From Aquarana catesbeiana (Eukaryota; Chordata; Amphibia; Anura; Ranidae), in contig NC_133328.1 in the NCBI RefSeq assembly GCF_042186555.1, positions 57,955,431 through 58,019,430 of the forward strand: a DNA stretch of 64,000 bases, in the 5' to 3' direction. The position numbers were made by a program, and so were the translations under genes. Shown one piece after another: positions 10,811-22,220 of this stretch (within the stretch, counting starts at the first letter, position 1; the number at the start of each line of letters is the position of its first letter). The notes beneath the pieces are model-generated. The model had not been told where the DNA came from and did no database searches. It saw nothing but the letters and a program-made list of their open reading frames with translations.

Positions 10811-13800
10811 ATCAAAGTGCCTATCAATGTCCCAGCTAGGCAGCAGGGACACCCCTAAGAGCTAAAGTCAACGTGACACTTGATCATGGCCAACAAGGCC
10901 GAGAAGCGATAATGCTGGAATGGAAAAAGATGTTAGTGGGGTGGATCGCAGTCTCGTTCCGTGTGGGGACTAAGCCTCTAACCCAATAGCAGCAAGTAGG
11001 TGAAGCCGAATTTAATCGACGATCCTACAAGGCCGAGCACAGGGTGTACCCCACAGGGGCCAAGTGGCTTGGGCATATCAAAGTGCCTATCAACGTCCCA
11101 GCTAGGCAGCAGGGACACCCCTAAGGGCTAAAGTCGACATGACACTTGATCATGGCCAACAAGGCCGAGAAGCGATAATGCTGGAATGGAAAAAGGTGTT
11201 AGTAAGGTGGATCGCAGTCTTGTTCCGTGTGGGGACTAAGCCTCTAACCCAATAGCAGCAAGGACGTGAAGCCGAATTGATTTGACGATCCTACAAGGCC
11301 GAGCAGAGGGTACCCCACAGGGACCAAATGGCTTGGGCAGATCAAAGTGCCTATCAACGTCCCAGCTGGGCAGCAGGGATATCCCTAAAGGCTAAAGTCG
11401 ACGTGACACTTGATCATGGTCAACAAGGCCGAGAAGCGATAATGCTGGAATGGAAAAAGATGTTAGTAGGGTGGATCGCAGTCTCGTTCCGTGTGGGGAC
11501 TAAGCCTCTAACCCAATAACAGCAAGTAGGTGAAGCCGAATTTAATCAACAATCCTACAAGGCCGAGCAGAGGGTACCCCACAGGGACCAAGTGGCTTGG
11601 GCAGATCAAAGTGCCTATCAAAGTCCCAGCTTGGCAGCAGGGACACCCCTAAGGGCTAAATTCGACGTGACACTTGATCATGGCCAACAAGGCCGAGAAG
11701 CGATAATGCTGGAATGGAAAAAGATGTTAGTAGGGTGGATCACAGTCTCGTTCCGTGTGGGGACTAAGCCTCTAATCCAATAGCAGCAAGTAGGTGAAGC
11801 CGAATTTAATCGACGATCCTACAAGGCCGAGCAGAGGGTACCCCACAGGGACCAAGTGGCTTGGGCAGATCAAAGTGCCTATCAACGTCCCAGCTTGGCA
11901 GCAGGGACACCCCTAAGGGCTAAAGTCGACGTGACACTTGATCATGGCCAACAAGGCCGAGAAGCGATAATGCTGGAATGGAAAAAGATGTAAGTAGGGT
12001 GGATCGCAGTCTCGTTCCGTGTTGGGACTAAGCATCTAACCCAATAGCAGCAAGTAGGTGAATCCGAATTTAATCGACGATCCTACAAGGCCGAGCAGAG
12101 GGTACTCCACAGGGACCAAGTGGCTTGGGCAGATCAAAGTGCCTATCAACGTCCCAGCTGGGCAGCAGGGACACCCCTAAGGGCTAAAGTCGACGTGACA
12201 CTTGATCATGGCCAACAAGGCCGAGAAGCGATAATGCTGGAATGGAAAAAGGTGAGTAAGGTGGATCGCAGTCTCTTTCCATGTGGGGACTAAGCCTCTA
12301 ACCCAATAGCAGCAAGTAGGTGAAGCTGAATTTAATCGACAATCCTACAAAGCCGAGCAGAGGGTACCCCACAGGGACCAAATGGCTTGGGCAGATCAAA
12401 GTGCCCATCAACATCCCAGCTGGGCAGCAGGGACACCCCTAAGGGCTAAAGTCGACATGACACTTGATCATGGCCAAAAAGGCAGAGAAGCGATAATGCT
12501 GGAATGGCAAAAGAGGTTAGTAGGATGTATCGCAGTCTCGTTCCATGTGGGGACTAAGCCTCTAACCCAATAGCAGCAATTAGGTGAAGCCGAATTTAAT
12601 CGACGATCCTACAAGGCCGAGCAGAGGGTACCCCACAGGGACCTATGGCTTGGGCAGATCAAAATGCCTATCAACGTCCCAGTTGGGCAACAGGGACACC
12701 CCTAAGGGCTAAAGTCGAGGTGACACTTGATCATGGTCAAAAAGGCAGAGAAGCGATAATGCTGAATTGGAAAAAGGTGAATCGCAGTCTCTTTCCATGT
12801 GGAGACTAAGCCTCTAACCCAATAGCAGCAAGTAGGTGAAACCGAATTTAATTGACGATCCTACAAGGAAGAGCAGAGGGTACCCCACAGGGACCAAACG
12901 GCTTGGGCAGATCAAAGTGCTTATCAACGTCCCAGCTGGGCAGCAGGGACACCCCTAAAGGCTAAAGTCGACGTGACACTTGATCATGGCCAAGGCTGAG
13001 AAGCGATAATGCTGGAATGGAAAAAGGTGAGTAAGGTGGATCGCAGTCTCTTTCCGTGTGGGGACTAAGCCTCTAACCCAATAGCAGCAAGTAGGTGAAG
13101 CTGAATTTAATCGACGATCCTACAAGGCCGAGCAGAGGGTACCCCACAGGGACCAAATGGCTTGGGCAGATCAAAGTGCCTATCAACGTCCCAGCTGGGT
13201 TTGCAGGGACACCCCTAAGGACTAAAGTCGACGTGACACTTGATCATGGCCAAAAAGGCAGAGAAGCGATAATGCTGGAATTGAAAAAGATGTTAGTAGG
13301 GTGGATCGCAGTCTCGTTCCGTGTGGGAACTAAGCCTCTAACCCAATAGCAGTAAGTAGGTGCGATAATGCTGGAATGGAAAAAGATGTTAGTAGGGTGG
13401 ATAGCAGTCTCGTTCCATGTGGGGACTAAGCCTCTAACCCAATAGCAGCAAGTAGGTGAAGCCAAAATGATTTGACGATCCTACAAGGCCGAGCAGCGGG
13501 TACCCCACAGGAACGAAGTGGCTTGGGCAGATCAAAGTGCCTATCAACGTCTCCAGCTTGGCAGTAGGGACACCCTTAAGGGCTAAAGTTGACGTGACAC
13601 TTGATCATGGCTAAAAAGGTAGAGAAGCGATAATGCTGGAATGGAAAAAGGTGAGTAAGGTGGATCGCAGTCTCGTTCCGTGTGGGGACTAAGCCTCCAA
13701 CCAAATAGCAGCAAATAGGTGAAGCCGAATTTAATCGACGATCCTACAAAGCCAAGCAGAGGGTACCCCACAGGGACCAAGTGGCTTCGGCAGATCAAAA

Positions 13801-14059
13801 TGCCTATCAACGTTCCAGCTGGGCAACAGGGACACCCAAAAGGGCTAAAGTCGACGTGACACTTGATCATGGCCAAAAAGGCAGAGAAGCGATAATGCTG
13901 GAATGGAAAAAGATGTTAGCAGGGTGGATCGCAGTCTCGTTCTGTGTGGGGACTAAGCCTCTAACCCAATAGCAGCAAGTAGGTGAAGCCGAATTTAATC
14001 GACAATCCTACAAGGCCGAGCACAGGGTGTACCCCACAGGGACCAAGTGGCTTGGGCAG
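10811..14059. repeat. Satellite higher-order unit L4 (3,249 bp)
   Basis: This is a near-identical copy of L2. The 3-bp length difference comes from a deletion near 12,990, where CATGGCCAAGGCTGAG replaces CATGGCCAACAAGGCTGAG. Rare single-base changes also distinguish it, such as GTTAGCAGGG near 13,916. Confidence 0.88.
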
Positions 14060-16250
14060 ATCAAAGTGCCTATCAATGTCCCAGCTAGGCAGCAGGGACA
14101 CCCCTAAGAGCTAAAGTCAACGTGACACTTGATCATGGCCAACAAGGCCGAGAAGCGATAATGCTGGAATGGAAAAAGATGTTAGTGGGGTGGATCGCAG
14201 TCTCGTTCCGTGTGGGGACTAAGCCTCTAACCCAATAGCAGCAAGTAGGTGAAGCCGAATTTAATCGACGATCCTACAAGGCCGAGCACAGGGTGTACCC
14301 CACAGGGGCCAAGTGGCTTGGGCATATCAAAGTGCCTATCAACGTCCCAGCTAGGCAGCAGGGACACCCCTAAGGGCTAAAGTCGACGTGACACTTGATC
14401 ATGGCCAACAAGGCCGAGAAGCGATAATGCTGGAATGGAAAAAGGTGTTAGTAAGGTGGATCGCAGTCTTGTTCCGTGTGGGGACTAAGCCTCTAACCCA
14501 ATAGCAGCAAGGACGTGAAGCCGAATTGATTTGACGATCCTACAAGGCCGAGCAGAGGGTACCCCACAGGGACCAAATGGCTTGGGCAGATCAAAGTGCC
14601 TATCAACGTCCCAGCTGGGCAGCAGGGATATCCCTAAAGGCTAAAGTCGACGTGACACTTGATCATGGTCAACAAGGCCGAGAAGCGATAATGCTGGAAT
14701 GGAAAAAGATGTTAGTAGGGTGGATCGCAGTCTCGTTCCGTGTGGGGACTAAGCCTCTAACCCAATAACAGCAAGTAGGTGAAGCCGAATTTAATCAACA
14801 ATCCTACAAGGCCGAGCAGAGGGTACCCCACAGGGACCAAGTGGCTTGGGCAGATCAAAGTGCCTATCAAAGTCCCAGCTTGGCAGCAGGGACACCCCTA
14901 AGGGCTAAATTCGACGTGACACTTGATCATGGCCAACAAGGCCGAGAAGCGACAATGCTGGAATGGAAAAAGATGTTAGTAGGGTGGATCACAGTCTCGT
15001 TCCGTGTGGGGACTAAGCCTCTAATCCAATAGCAGCAAGTAGGTGAAGCCGAATTTAATCGACGATCCTACAAGGCCGAGCAGAGGGTACCCCACAGGGA
15101 CCAAGTGGCTTGGGCAGATCAAAGTGCCTATCAACGTCCCAGCTTGGCAGCAGGGACACCCCTAAGGGCTAAAGTCGACGTGACACTTGATCATGGCCAA
15201 CAAGGCCGAGAAGCGATAATGCTGGAATGGCAAAAGAGGTTAGTAGGGTGGATCGCAGTCTCGTTCCATGTGGGGACTAAGCCTCTAACCCAATAGCAGC
15301 AAGTAGGTGAAGCCGAATTTAATCGATGATCCTACAAGGCCGAGCAGAGGGTACGCCAAAGGGACCAAGTGGCTTGGGCAGATCTAAATGCCTATCAACG
15401 TCCCAGCTGGGCAGCAGAGACACCCCTAAGGGCTAAAGTCGACGTGACATTTGATCATGGCCAACAAGGCCGAAAAGCGATAATGCTGGAATGGAAAAAG
15501 GTGAGTAAGGTGGATCGCAGTCTCTTTCCGTGTGGGGACTAAGCCTCTAACCCAATAGCAGCAAGTAGGTGAAGCCGAATTTAATCGACGATCCTACAAG
15601 GCCGACCAGAGGGTACCCCACAGGGACCAAGTGGCTTGGGCAGATCAAAGTGCCTATCAACATCCCAGCTTGGCAGCAGGGACACCCCTAAGGGCTACAG
15701 TCGACATGACACTTGATCATGGCCAAGAAGGCCGAGAAGCGATAATGCTGGAATGGAAAAAGAGGTTAGTAGGGTGGATCGCAGTCTCGTTCCATGTGGG
15801 GCTAAGCCTCTAACCCAATAGCAGCAAGTAGGTGAAGCCGAATTTAATCGACGATCCTACAAGGCCGAGCAGAGGGTACCCCACAGGAACCAAATGGCTT
15901 GGGCAGATCAAAGTGCCTATCAACGTCCCAGCTGGGCAGCAGGGACACCCCTAAGGGCTAAAGTCGACGTGACACTTGATCATGGCCAAAAAGGCATAGA
16001 AGCGATAATGCTGGAATGGAAAAAGATGTTAGTAAGGTGGATCGCAGTCTCGTTCCATGTGGGGACTAAGCCTCTAACCCAATAGCAGCAAGTAGGTGAA
16101 GCCGAATTTAATCGACGATCCTACAAGGCCGAGCAGAGGGTACCCCACAGGGACCAAGTGGCTTGGGCAGCTCAAAGTGCCTATCAAAGTCCCAGCTTGG
16201 CAGCAGGGACACCCCTAAGGGCTAAATTTGACGTGACACTTGATCATGGC
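14060..16250. repeat. Satellite higher-order unit L5 (partial, diverges)
   Basis: The start matches L1 to L4 through about 15,100. The monomers after that follow a different order, and some resemble the right-hand array, for example the GGCATAGAAGCG variant near 15,990, which also occurs near 27,537. The unit is truncated by the hAT insertion at 16,251. Confidence 0.8.
16243..16250. repeat. hAT target-site duplication, left copy
   Basis: The sequence ATCATGGC is repeated perfectly at 25,769-25,776. Eight base pairs is the target-duplication length of the hAT superfamily. Removing the element and one copy restores the satellite reading CTTGATCATGGCCAACAAGG. Confidence 0.97.
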
Positions 16251-16261
16251 TAGGGATGAGC
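16251..16261 (+). repeat. hAT terminal inverted repeat, left
   Basis: TAGGGATGAGC pairs with the reverse complement of 25,758-25,768. The next 100 bp contains repeated GTTCG, CGAAC and GAACG motifs. Confidence 0.9.
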
Positions 16262-17229
16262 CGAACACCCCCCGGTTCGGTTCGCACCAGAACCTGCGAA
16301 CGGACCGAAAGTTCGCACGAACGTTAGAACCCCATTGACGTCTATGGGACTCGAACGTTCGAAATCAAAAGTGCTCATTTTAAAGGCTAATTTGCATGGT
16401 ATTGTCCTAAAAAGGGTTTGGGGACCCGGGTCCTACCCCAGGGGACATGTATCAATGCAAAAAAAACTTTTAAAAACGGCCGTTTTTTCGGGAGCAGTGA
16501 TTTTAATGATGCTTAAAGTAAAAAAAAAAAAAGTGAAATATTCCTTTAAATATCGTACCTGAGGGGTGTCTATAGTATGCCTGTAAAGTGACGCGTGTTT
16601 CCCGTGTTTAGAACAGTCCCTGCACCAAATGTCATTTTTAAAGGAAAAAATCTCATTTAAAACTGCTTGCGGGTTTAATGTCGGGTCCTGGCAATATGGA
16701 TGAAAATCAATGAGACAAACGGCATGGGTACCCCCCAGTCCATTACCAGGCCCTTTGGGTCTTGTATGGATATTAAGGGGAACCCCGCACCCAAATTAAA
16801 ATAAGGAAAGGTGTGGGTCCACCAGGCCCTATATACTCTGAACAGCAGTATACAGGCTGTAGGTTTGTTGTTAAGTAGAATCTCTTTGTAATTTTGAACG
16901 GGTACATTTTTAACGTGTTTAGCTCCAGCCAAAAAATCTTTTTTAAGCTTTTTGGAAAACATAGGGAAGGGTTATCACCTCTGTGACATTTGTTTTGCTG
17001 TCTTTCCTCCTCTTCAGAAGATTTCACCTCACGTTTTGTCCCAATGGATTGGAAAGCATCAGTGGAAAGGAGAAATGTTTTTCCCATATTAACTCTTACA
17101 GGAGAGAATTTCCCTTCCTAGGGGTAGATTTCACTTCCTGTTGTCTCCTTCCGTTTGCAAGTAGGAGTCGTTTGTAAGTTAGTTGTTTGAAAGTAGGGTC
17201 CTGCCCTATATACTCAGCAGAAATTTGGG
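16262..17229. other. hAT 3' (left) non-coding region
   Basis: This is the non-coding flank downstream of the minus-strand transposase. It begins with GAACG/CGTTC-rich subterminal sequence (to about 16,370) and has a short A-run near 16,521. I see no domain in the frames of up to 104 codons here, and they have no homology I recognise. Confidence 0.7.
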
Positions 17230-17640
17230 CCTTAGGTGTTGCTGTGGCCACAACACTGTAAGCCCTCACAGGGCTCTGCTGTGAAATATTAAATCAAGAA
17301 TTGTAATTACATGCCCCTGTTGAACAGGAGCTGAAAAATTAGGCCTTAGGCACTGGTGCTGGTGCCACAACACTGCAACCCCTCACAGACACTCTAGTTG
17401 GAATGCAGGAACGAGCCCTGCTGCAAAGTATTGCATCAAAAATTGTAATTACACGCCCCTGTTAAACAAGGGCTGAAAAATTGGACCTTAGGCACTGGTG
17501 CTGGTGCCACAACACTGCAACCCCTCACAGACACTCTAGTTGGAATGCAGGAACGAGCCCTGCTGCAAAGTATTACATCAAAAATCGTAATTACACGCCC
17601 CTGTTAAACAGGGGCTGAAAAATTGTGCCTTAGGCACTGG
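17230..17640. repeat. 142-bp tandem repeat in hAT 3' flank
   Basis: Units start at the CCTTAGGCACTGG landmark at 17,344, 17,486 and 17,628, a period of 142 bp. A shorter unit starts at 17,230 and lacks the ACACTCTAGTTGG segment. The unit also contains AATTGTAATTACA and CGCCCCTGTTAAACA. It ends just before the transposase stop codon, so it lies in the 3' untranslated part of the element. Confidence 0.9.
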
Positions 17641-17776
17641 TGGTGGCACCCAGAACCAAAAATGTTCTTACAAGCTATCAGCGTGATGATTGAGGAGGAA
17701 GAGGATAATTACTCAGGGATAGTCACTCAGCATCAGCATAGGCAGTCTTTGAAGGGATCTGAGATTTCAAAAAAAA

Positions 17777-19888
17777 TTATTCGGTTACATCAGCATCAGG
17801 TGCTTGGTAGCTGGTGGTGATCCAAGACTCATTCATTTTTATGAAGGTCAGTCGATCGACCGAGTCAGTGGACAGACGCACCCTGTGATCGGTTACCACG
17901 CCTCCAGCAGCACTGAATGTGCGTTCCGAAAGAACGCTGGATGCAGGACAGGCCAGTAGCTCAATTGCATACTGTGCAAGCTCTGGCCAGTGATCCATCC
18001 TCAAGACCCAGTAACCCAGAGGAATTTCGGTGGGAAAGGTGTCCAAGTCTGATCTTGCCCCTAGGTATTCCTGCACCATGTAAAACAGACACTGGCGATG
18101 GTTGCTGGAACCGATCATACCTTGGGGCTGCGGACCAAAAAATTGTCTGAACGCATCGGTCAGACGGCCACCTTCTCCACCGCTCCTTCTTTGACTGACC
18201 GAAGCCTCAGCAACACGTTGTCCAGAAACAGGAGTTTGTAACCTCCCAGTCTCTGGGAACGCGTTGCGCAGACCTTTCTGCAAGGCCTCCCGAAGATGTT
18301 TCATCCTCTGCTCCCTCTGCGATGGCAAGATAAGGTCCGCAACCTTACCCTTGTAACGTGGATCAAGGAGGGTTGCCAGCCAGTATTGGTCCTTCTCCTT
18401 GATACCACGAATACGAGGATCCTTACGCAGGCTTTGCAGGATCAGGGAGGCCATGCAGCGTAGGTTTGCTGAGGCATTCGGTCCAGAGTCCTCTGGGTCA
18501 CTAAGGACGACATGGTCCGCAGCCACCTCCTCCCAGCCACGTACAAGTCCATGTGTTTCTTGGGACTGATCCCTTAAAGACTGCTGCTGATGCTGAGTGC
18601 CAGGCTCCACCTCCATACTGACACAATCTTCCTCCTCCTCCTCTTCCTCCTCGTCCTCTTCCTGTGTGATCGGCGGGCACGCAGGAACACTGTCTGGATA
18701 AAGGGGGCCTTGAGAGCTAAGGAAGTCCTCCTCTTCCTGCCTCTGTTCTGCCTCAAGTGCCCTGTCCATTATTCCACGCAGCGTGTGCTCCAACAGGTGG
18801 ACAAGGGGGACAGTGTCACTGATGCATGCACTGTCACTGCTCACCATCCTCGTGGCCTCCTCAAATGGTGACAGGACAGTGCATGCATCCCTGATCATGG
18901 CCCACTGGCGTGGGGAAAAAAAACCAAGCTCCCCTGACCCTGTCCTGGTGCCATAGTCGCACAGGTACTCATTGATGGCCCTCTGCTGCGTGTGCAGCCG
19001 CTGCAGCATGGCCAACGTTGAGTTCCACCTGGTGGGCATGTCACAGATTAGGCGGTTCTTGGGCAGGTTAAACTCCTTTTGGAGGTCCGTCAGCCGAGCA
19101 CTGGCATTATATGACCGGCGGAAATGCACACAGACTTTCCTGGCCTGCCTCAGGACATCCTGTAAGCCCGGGTACCTGCCCAAGAACCGCTGCACCACCA
19201 AGTTAAGGACGTGAGCCAAACAGGGCACATGGGTCATTTGTCCCTGTCGGAGGGCAGAGAGGAGGTTGGTGCCATTGTCGCAAACCACCATTCCTGCCTT
19301 AAGTTGGCGTGGCGTCAACCACCTCTGAACCTGCCCCTGCAGAGCTGACAGAACCTCTGCCCCAGTGTGGCTCCTGTCCCCCAAGCACACCAGCTCAAGC
19401 ACCGCAATGCATCTTTTGGCCTGCGTACTTGCGTAGCCCCTTGAACGACTACGGAGCACCGCTGGTTCTGAGGAAGAGGCCATGGAGGAAGAAGAAGAGG
19501 AGGGGGTGGAGGAGAGAGGTGTGTCACAATCATTAGCATTTTGGAGGCGTGGTGGCGGAACAACCTCCAACATTACTGCACCTTGTCCTGCATCCTTCCC
19601 AGCTGCCAGCAGAGTCACCCAATGCGCCGTGAAACTTAGGTAACGTCCCTGTCCATGCCTGCTGGACCATGAGTCAGCGGTAATATGCACCTTACCGCTG
19701 ACTGCCCTGTCCAGCGAGGCATGGACATTGCCTTCCACATGCTGGTAGAGAGCCGGAATTGACTGCCCTGTCCAGCGAGGCATGGACATTGCCTTCCACA
19801 TGCTGGTAGAGAGCCGGAATTGCCTTCCGTGAGAAAAAGTGGCGTTTGGGTACCTGCCACTGAGGAACCGCACATTCCACAAACTCAC
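17777..19888 (-). pseudogene. hAT transposase catalytic core and hATC domain
   Basis: Within this 703-codon frame I recognise ITADSWSS (Asp72, first catalytic Asp), VVCDNGTNLL (Asp204, second Asp), VPCLAHVLNLVV and CDMPTRWNST (residues 282-291, typical of BED-type hAT transposases). A long acidic insertion follows. Near the C-terminus are YWVLRMDHWPELA and SSVLSERTFSAAGG (Glu655, the likely third acidic residue), then a hATC-type ending. The Asp-Asp-Glu spacing with a large insertion fits the RNase-H-like hAT fold. The first ~43 residues of this frame are out-of-frame sequence and the first duplicate copy. Genuine coding starts around 19,760. The core itself has no internal stop. Confidence 0.92.
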
Positions 19889-20420
19889 GGAAGGGGGCAG
19901 AGTCTACCAACTGAAAAGGCAGCAGTTGAAGTGCTAGCAATTTTGCCAAGCTAGCATTCAACCGTTGGGCATGTGGATGGCTGGGAGCAAACTTCTTTCG
20001 GCAGTGCAGCAGCTGGGGCAGGGAAATTTGCCTGGTACAATCTGACGTCGGTGTACCAAAATCAGATTGCCCACAAGTACGTGGCTGTGACACACCTAAT
20101 TCTACACCTTCATTCCTCTCAGTGCAGGTCTCAGAGAGGACTGAAGGTCTAGTGGGGTTGGAAATCTCAGCTGATGAGGAGCAAGCAGAGGTCCTCTTTG
20201 TTCTTTGGTGTGGGTCTTTTAGATACGTTTGCCAACGAACTGCATGGCAGGTCAACATATGTCTGGTCAAGCATGTGGTACCCAAGCGGGAGATGTTTTG
20301 GCCACGCGAGATACGCTTGAGACATATGTTGCAAATAGCAGCGGTGTGATCTGATGCACTCGTCTCAAAAAAGGCCCACACCAAAGAACTTTTTGAATAA
20401 CGCGCAGAGACTGCAGCGCC
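19692..20420 (-). pseudogene. hAT transposase BED zinc-finger part
   Basis: The frame reads SKSSLVWAFFET, then CNIC, then TCLTRHMLTCH, giving the C-x2-C ... H-x4-H spacing of a BED finger (counted from the VWAFF region: Cys18, Cys21, His42, His47). BED fingers bind DNA and are typical of hAT transposases and ZBED proteins. There is no ATG at the BED start, and the frame is continuous with the upstream acidic segment apart from one TAG. It runs correctly into the first copy of the 61-bp duplication, then reads out of frame and stops at 19,692. Confidence 0.88.
19700..19821. repeat. 61-bp tandem duplication causing a frameshift
   Basis: Positions 19,700-19,760 and 19,761-19,821 are identical 61-bp units beginning GACTGCCCTGTCCAGCGAGG. 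Since 61 is not a multiple of three, the duplication throws the BED frame off the catalytic frame. The peptide IPALYQHVEGN appears once in each of the two overlapping frames, as expected for a simple duplication inside one ORF. Confidence 0.96.
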
Positions 20421-21122
20421 CTACACATGTGGAGCTTTGGGGTGTGATGCAGTCAATGTGCTGCCCTTAGGCTGGCCCCTGGAGGGCATCATGCCTCGTT
20501 GGTGATGTGCCGCCTCCTCCTCCTCCTCCTCCTCCTCCTCCTCCTCTCTCCTATCAGGCACCCACGTTGAGTCAGTGACCTCATCATCCCCTCCCTCCTC
20601 ATCACTGAAGCAAACCTGGCAGTATGCTGCAGCAGGGGGAGCATGACTGCCAGATTGCTGTCCTTCTTGGGCACCCCCTCTGTCCGTGCTCGTGTTACTG
20701 CCTTCATCGAGCTCAGTATCATCATCAGAGCCTTCCAAATGCTGGGCATCCTCCTGGAGCATGTACCCAACACTGTGATCAAACAGTTCGAGGGACTCCT
20801 CAGGAGGACATGGTGGGGCTAGGGAAGGAGTCACTGATGACATTGAGCCAAGGGAAGAGGCCGCTGCTTTGCCAGACAAAGTACCCTGGGCATGGGTGAG
20901 AGAGGATGAGGAGGATGAGGACGGCTTGGTCATCCACTCGACCAAGTCTTCCGCATGTTGCGGCTCAACATGGCCAGCTGCCGAAAAAAAGGCCAAGCGT
21001 GTCCCATGGCCACGTGCTGATGAGGATGCACCGTCTCCACGACCAGCACTAGACACAGAGCCTGCTTGCCCTCTCTTATTGGCTTGTGACTGTCTGCCTC
21101 TCCTTCTTGGCCTTCCAGACAT
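20421..21122 (-). pseudogene. hAT transposase N-terminal part (basic then acidic, low complexity)
   Basis: The frame opens with MSGRPRRRGRQ, continues with Ser-rich and Asp/Glu-rich stretches including an 11-Glu run (GAG/GAA repeat near 20,515-20,550), and ends at TAG 20,423-20,421. The next codon continues in the same frame into the BED region. The open frame also extends upstream of this ATG through the AT microsatellite and 45-bp repeats (to 21,383), but that part is repeat-derived and not credible protein. No catalytic motif is present here. The basic start may serve nuclear import, which is inference. Confidence 0.7.
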
Positions 21123-21149
21123 ACTAATGGCCTGTAGCTGCACTAAGCT

Positions 21150-21152
<3 letters not shown>

Positions 21153-21190
<38 letters not shown>
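21153..21190. repeat. (AT)n microsatellite
   Basis: An uninterrupted AT run of about 19 units just upstream (in gene direction) of the hAT transposase ATG. Confidence 0.97.
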
Positions 21191-21194
<4 letters not shown>

Positions 21195-21239
21195 TGATAC
21201 TGCAGCTAGCAAAATCAGCTGCCTGCCTGTAGTATGAGA

Positions 21240-22212
21240 ACACCACCAACCTTCTACAGGTAGCTTTAGCTGAACACTGTGAGGTGGACGCACCCCACTA
21301 ACTTGTAGGTTTAGCTGAACACTGTGAGCAGGGCGCACCCCACTAACTTGTAGGTTTAGCAGAACACTGTGAGCAGGACGCACTGCACTAACTGTAAATA
21401 GTCTAGCTGCCTGACTGTGGTACTAATAGGATCAAAAGAACACCAGCAATTTTCTTTAAAATACTGTAACAAGACAAGCCTGCCTGTTAGTAAGAAGATA
21501 ACAGAAACGGATCTAGCTGAACACTGTGAGCAGGACGCACCCCACTAGCTTGTAGGTTTAGCTGAACACTGTGAGGTGGACGCACCCCACTAACTTGTAG
21601 GTTTAGCTGAACACTGTGAGCAGGACGCACCCCACTAACTTGTAGGTTTAGCAGAACACTGTGAGCAGGACGCACTGCACTAACTGTAAATAGTCTAGCT
21701 GCCTGACTGTGGTACTAATAGGATCAAAAGAACACCAGCAATTTTCTTCAGGTAGCTGTATTTACTGTAACAAGACAAGCCTGCCTGTTAGTAAGAAGAT
21801 AACAGAAACGGATCTAGCTGAACACTGTGAGCAGGACGCACCCCACTAGCTTGTAGGTTTAGCTGAACACTGTGAGGTGGACGCACCCCACTAACTTGTA
21901 GGTTTAGCTGAACACTGTGAGCAGGACGCACCCCACTTACTTGTAGGTTTAGCAGAACACTGTGGGCAGGACGCACTGCACTAACTGTAAATAGTCTAGC
22001 TGCCTGACTGTGGTACTAATAGGATCAAAAGAACACCAGTAATTTTCTTTAAAATACTGTAACAAGACAAGCCTGCCTGTCAGTAAGAAGATAACAGGAA
22101 CGGATCTAGCTGAACACTGTGAGCAGGACGCACTGCACTAAATGTAAATAGTCTAGCTGCCTGACTGTGGTACTAATAGGATCAAAAGAACATCAGTAAT
22201 TTTCTTCAAAAT
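21240..22212. repeat. 45-bp / ~301-bp nested tandem repeats in hAT 5' region
   Basis: A 45-bp unit (TAGCTGAACACTGTGAGCAG, then GACGCACCCCACTAACTTG) is repeated in clusters. The clusters themselves repeat at about 301 bp together with CTGTGGTACTAATAGGATC and GTAACAAGACAAGCC segments (for example 21,487 with 21,788). This lies upstream of the transposase start and may be its promoter or subterminal region. Because 45 bp is 15 codons, it yields spurious repeat ORFs on the minus strand. The tract resumes at 25,143 after the nested insertion. Confidence 0.92.
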
Positions 22213-22220
22213 ACTGTAAC
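22213..22220. repeat. Target-site duplication of nested element, left
   Basis: ACTGTAAC here and CCTGTAAC at 25,143-25,150 agree at 7 of 8 bases. Joining across the element restores the repeat phrase ACTGTAACAAGACAAGCC found elsewhere in the hAT. Confidence 0.85.

Larger units (their letters stand above)
1..16250. repeat. Satellite array, left block (~264-bp monomer)
   Basis: Head-to-tail tandem repeat with a monomer of 264 bp (class A) or about 262 bp (class B). Landmarks recurring in each monomer are GGGTACCCCACAGGGACCAA, TTGGGCAGATCAAA, GTCGACGTGACACTTGATCA, GCGATAATGCTGGAATGG and CCTCTAACCCAATAGCAGC. Class A reads AAAAAGATGTTAGTAGGGTGG where class B reads AAAAAGGTGAGTAAGGTGG. The block runs off the left edge of the window and is cut at the right by a hAT insertion, after which the same monomer resumes. 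Monomers between about 1,560 and 2,340 carry more private substitutions than the rest. I see no gene in this block. The short open frames (up to 97 codons) follow from the repeat. Confidence 0.97.
17777..21122 (-). pseudogene. hAT-family transposase with BED zinc finger, disrupted
   Basis: This is the transposase of the surrounding hAT element, which would cut and paste the element through its terminal repeats. It lies on the minus strand, from an ATG at 21,122 (MSGRPRRRGRQ) to a stop at 17,777. Three parts appear in order: a low-complexity acidic N-terminus, a BED zinc finger, and a catalytic core with a C-terminal hATC dimerisation region. Two lesions break it: an in-frame TAG at 20,423-20,421, and a 61-bp tandem duplication at 19,700-19,821 that shifts the frame. 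Not counting the extra 61 bp, the span is exactly 1,095 codons, which supports one original ORF. Alternatively the TAG could sit in an intron separating an N-terminal exon from the BED exon. No clear donor is visible. Confidence 0.88.

Noticed and set aside
1..16250. CRISPR array
   Set aside because: There are no unique spacers between short repeats. The whole 264-bp unit repeats, and the context is a eukaryotic genome.
16675..17087. Minus-strand frames of 95 and 104 codons in the hAT 3' flank
   Set aside because: They overlap each other, have no domain that I recognise, and lie in non-coding transposon sequence.
21123..21675. Upstream extension of the acidic hAT frame and 62-codon MRPAHSV... 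frames
   Set aside because: Encoded by 45-bp repeats (15 codons) and an AT microsatellite, not conserved protein.
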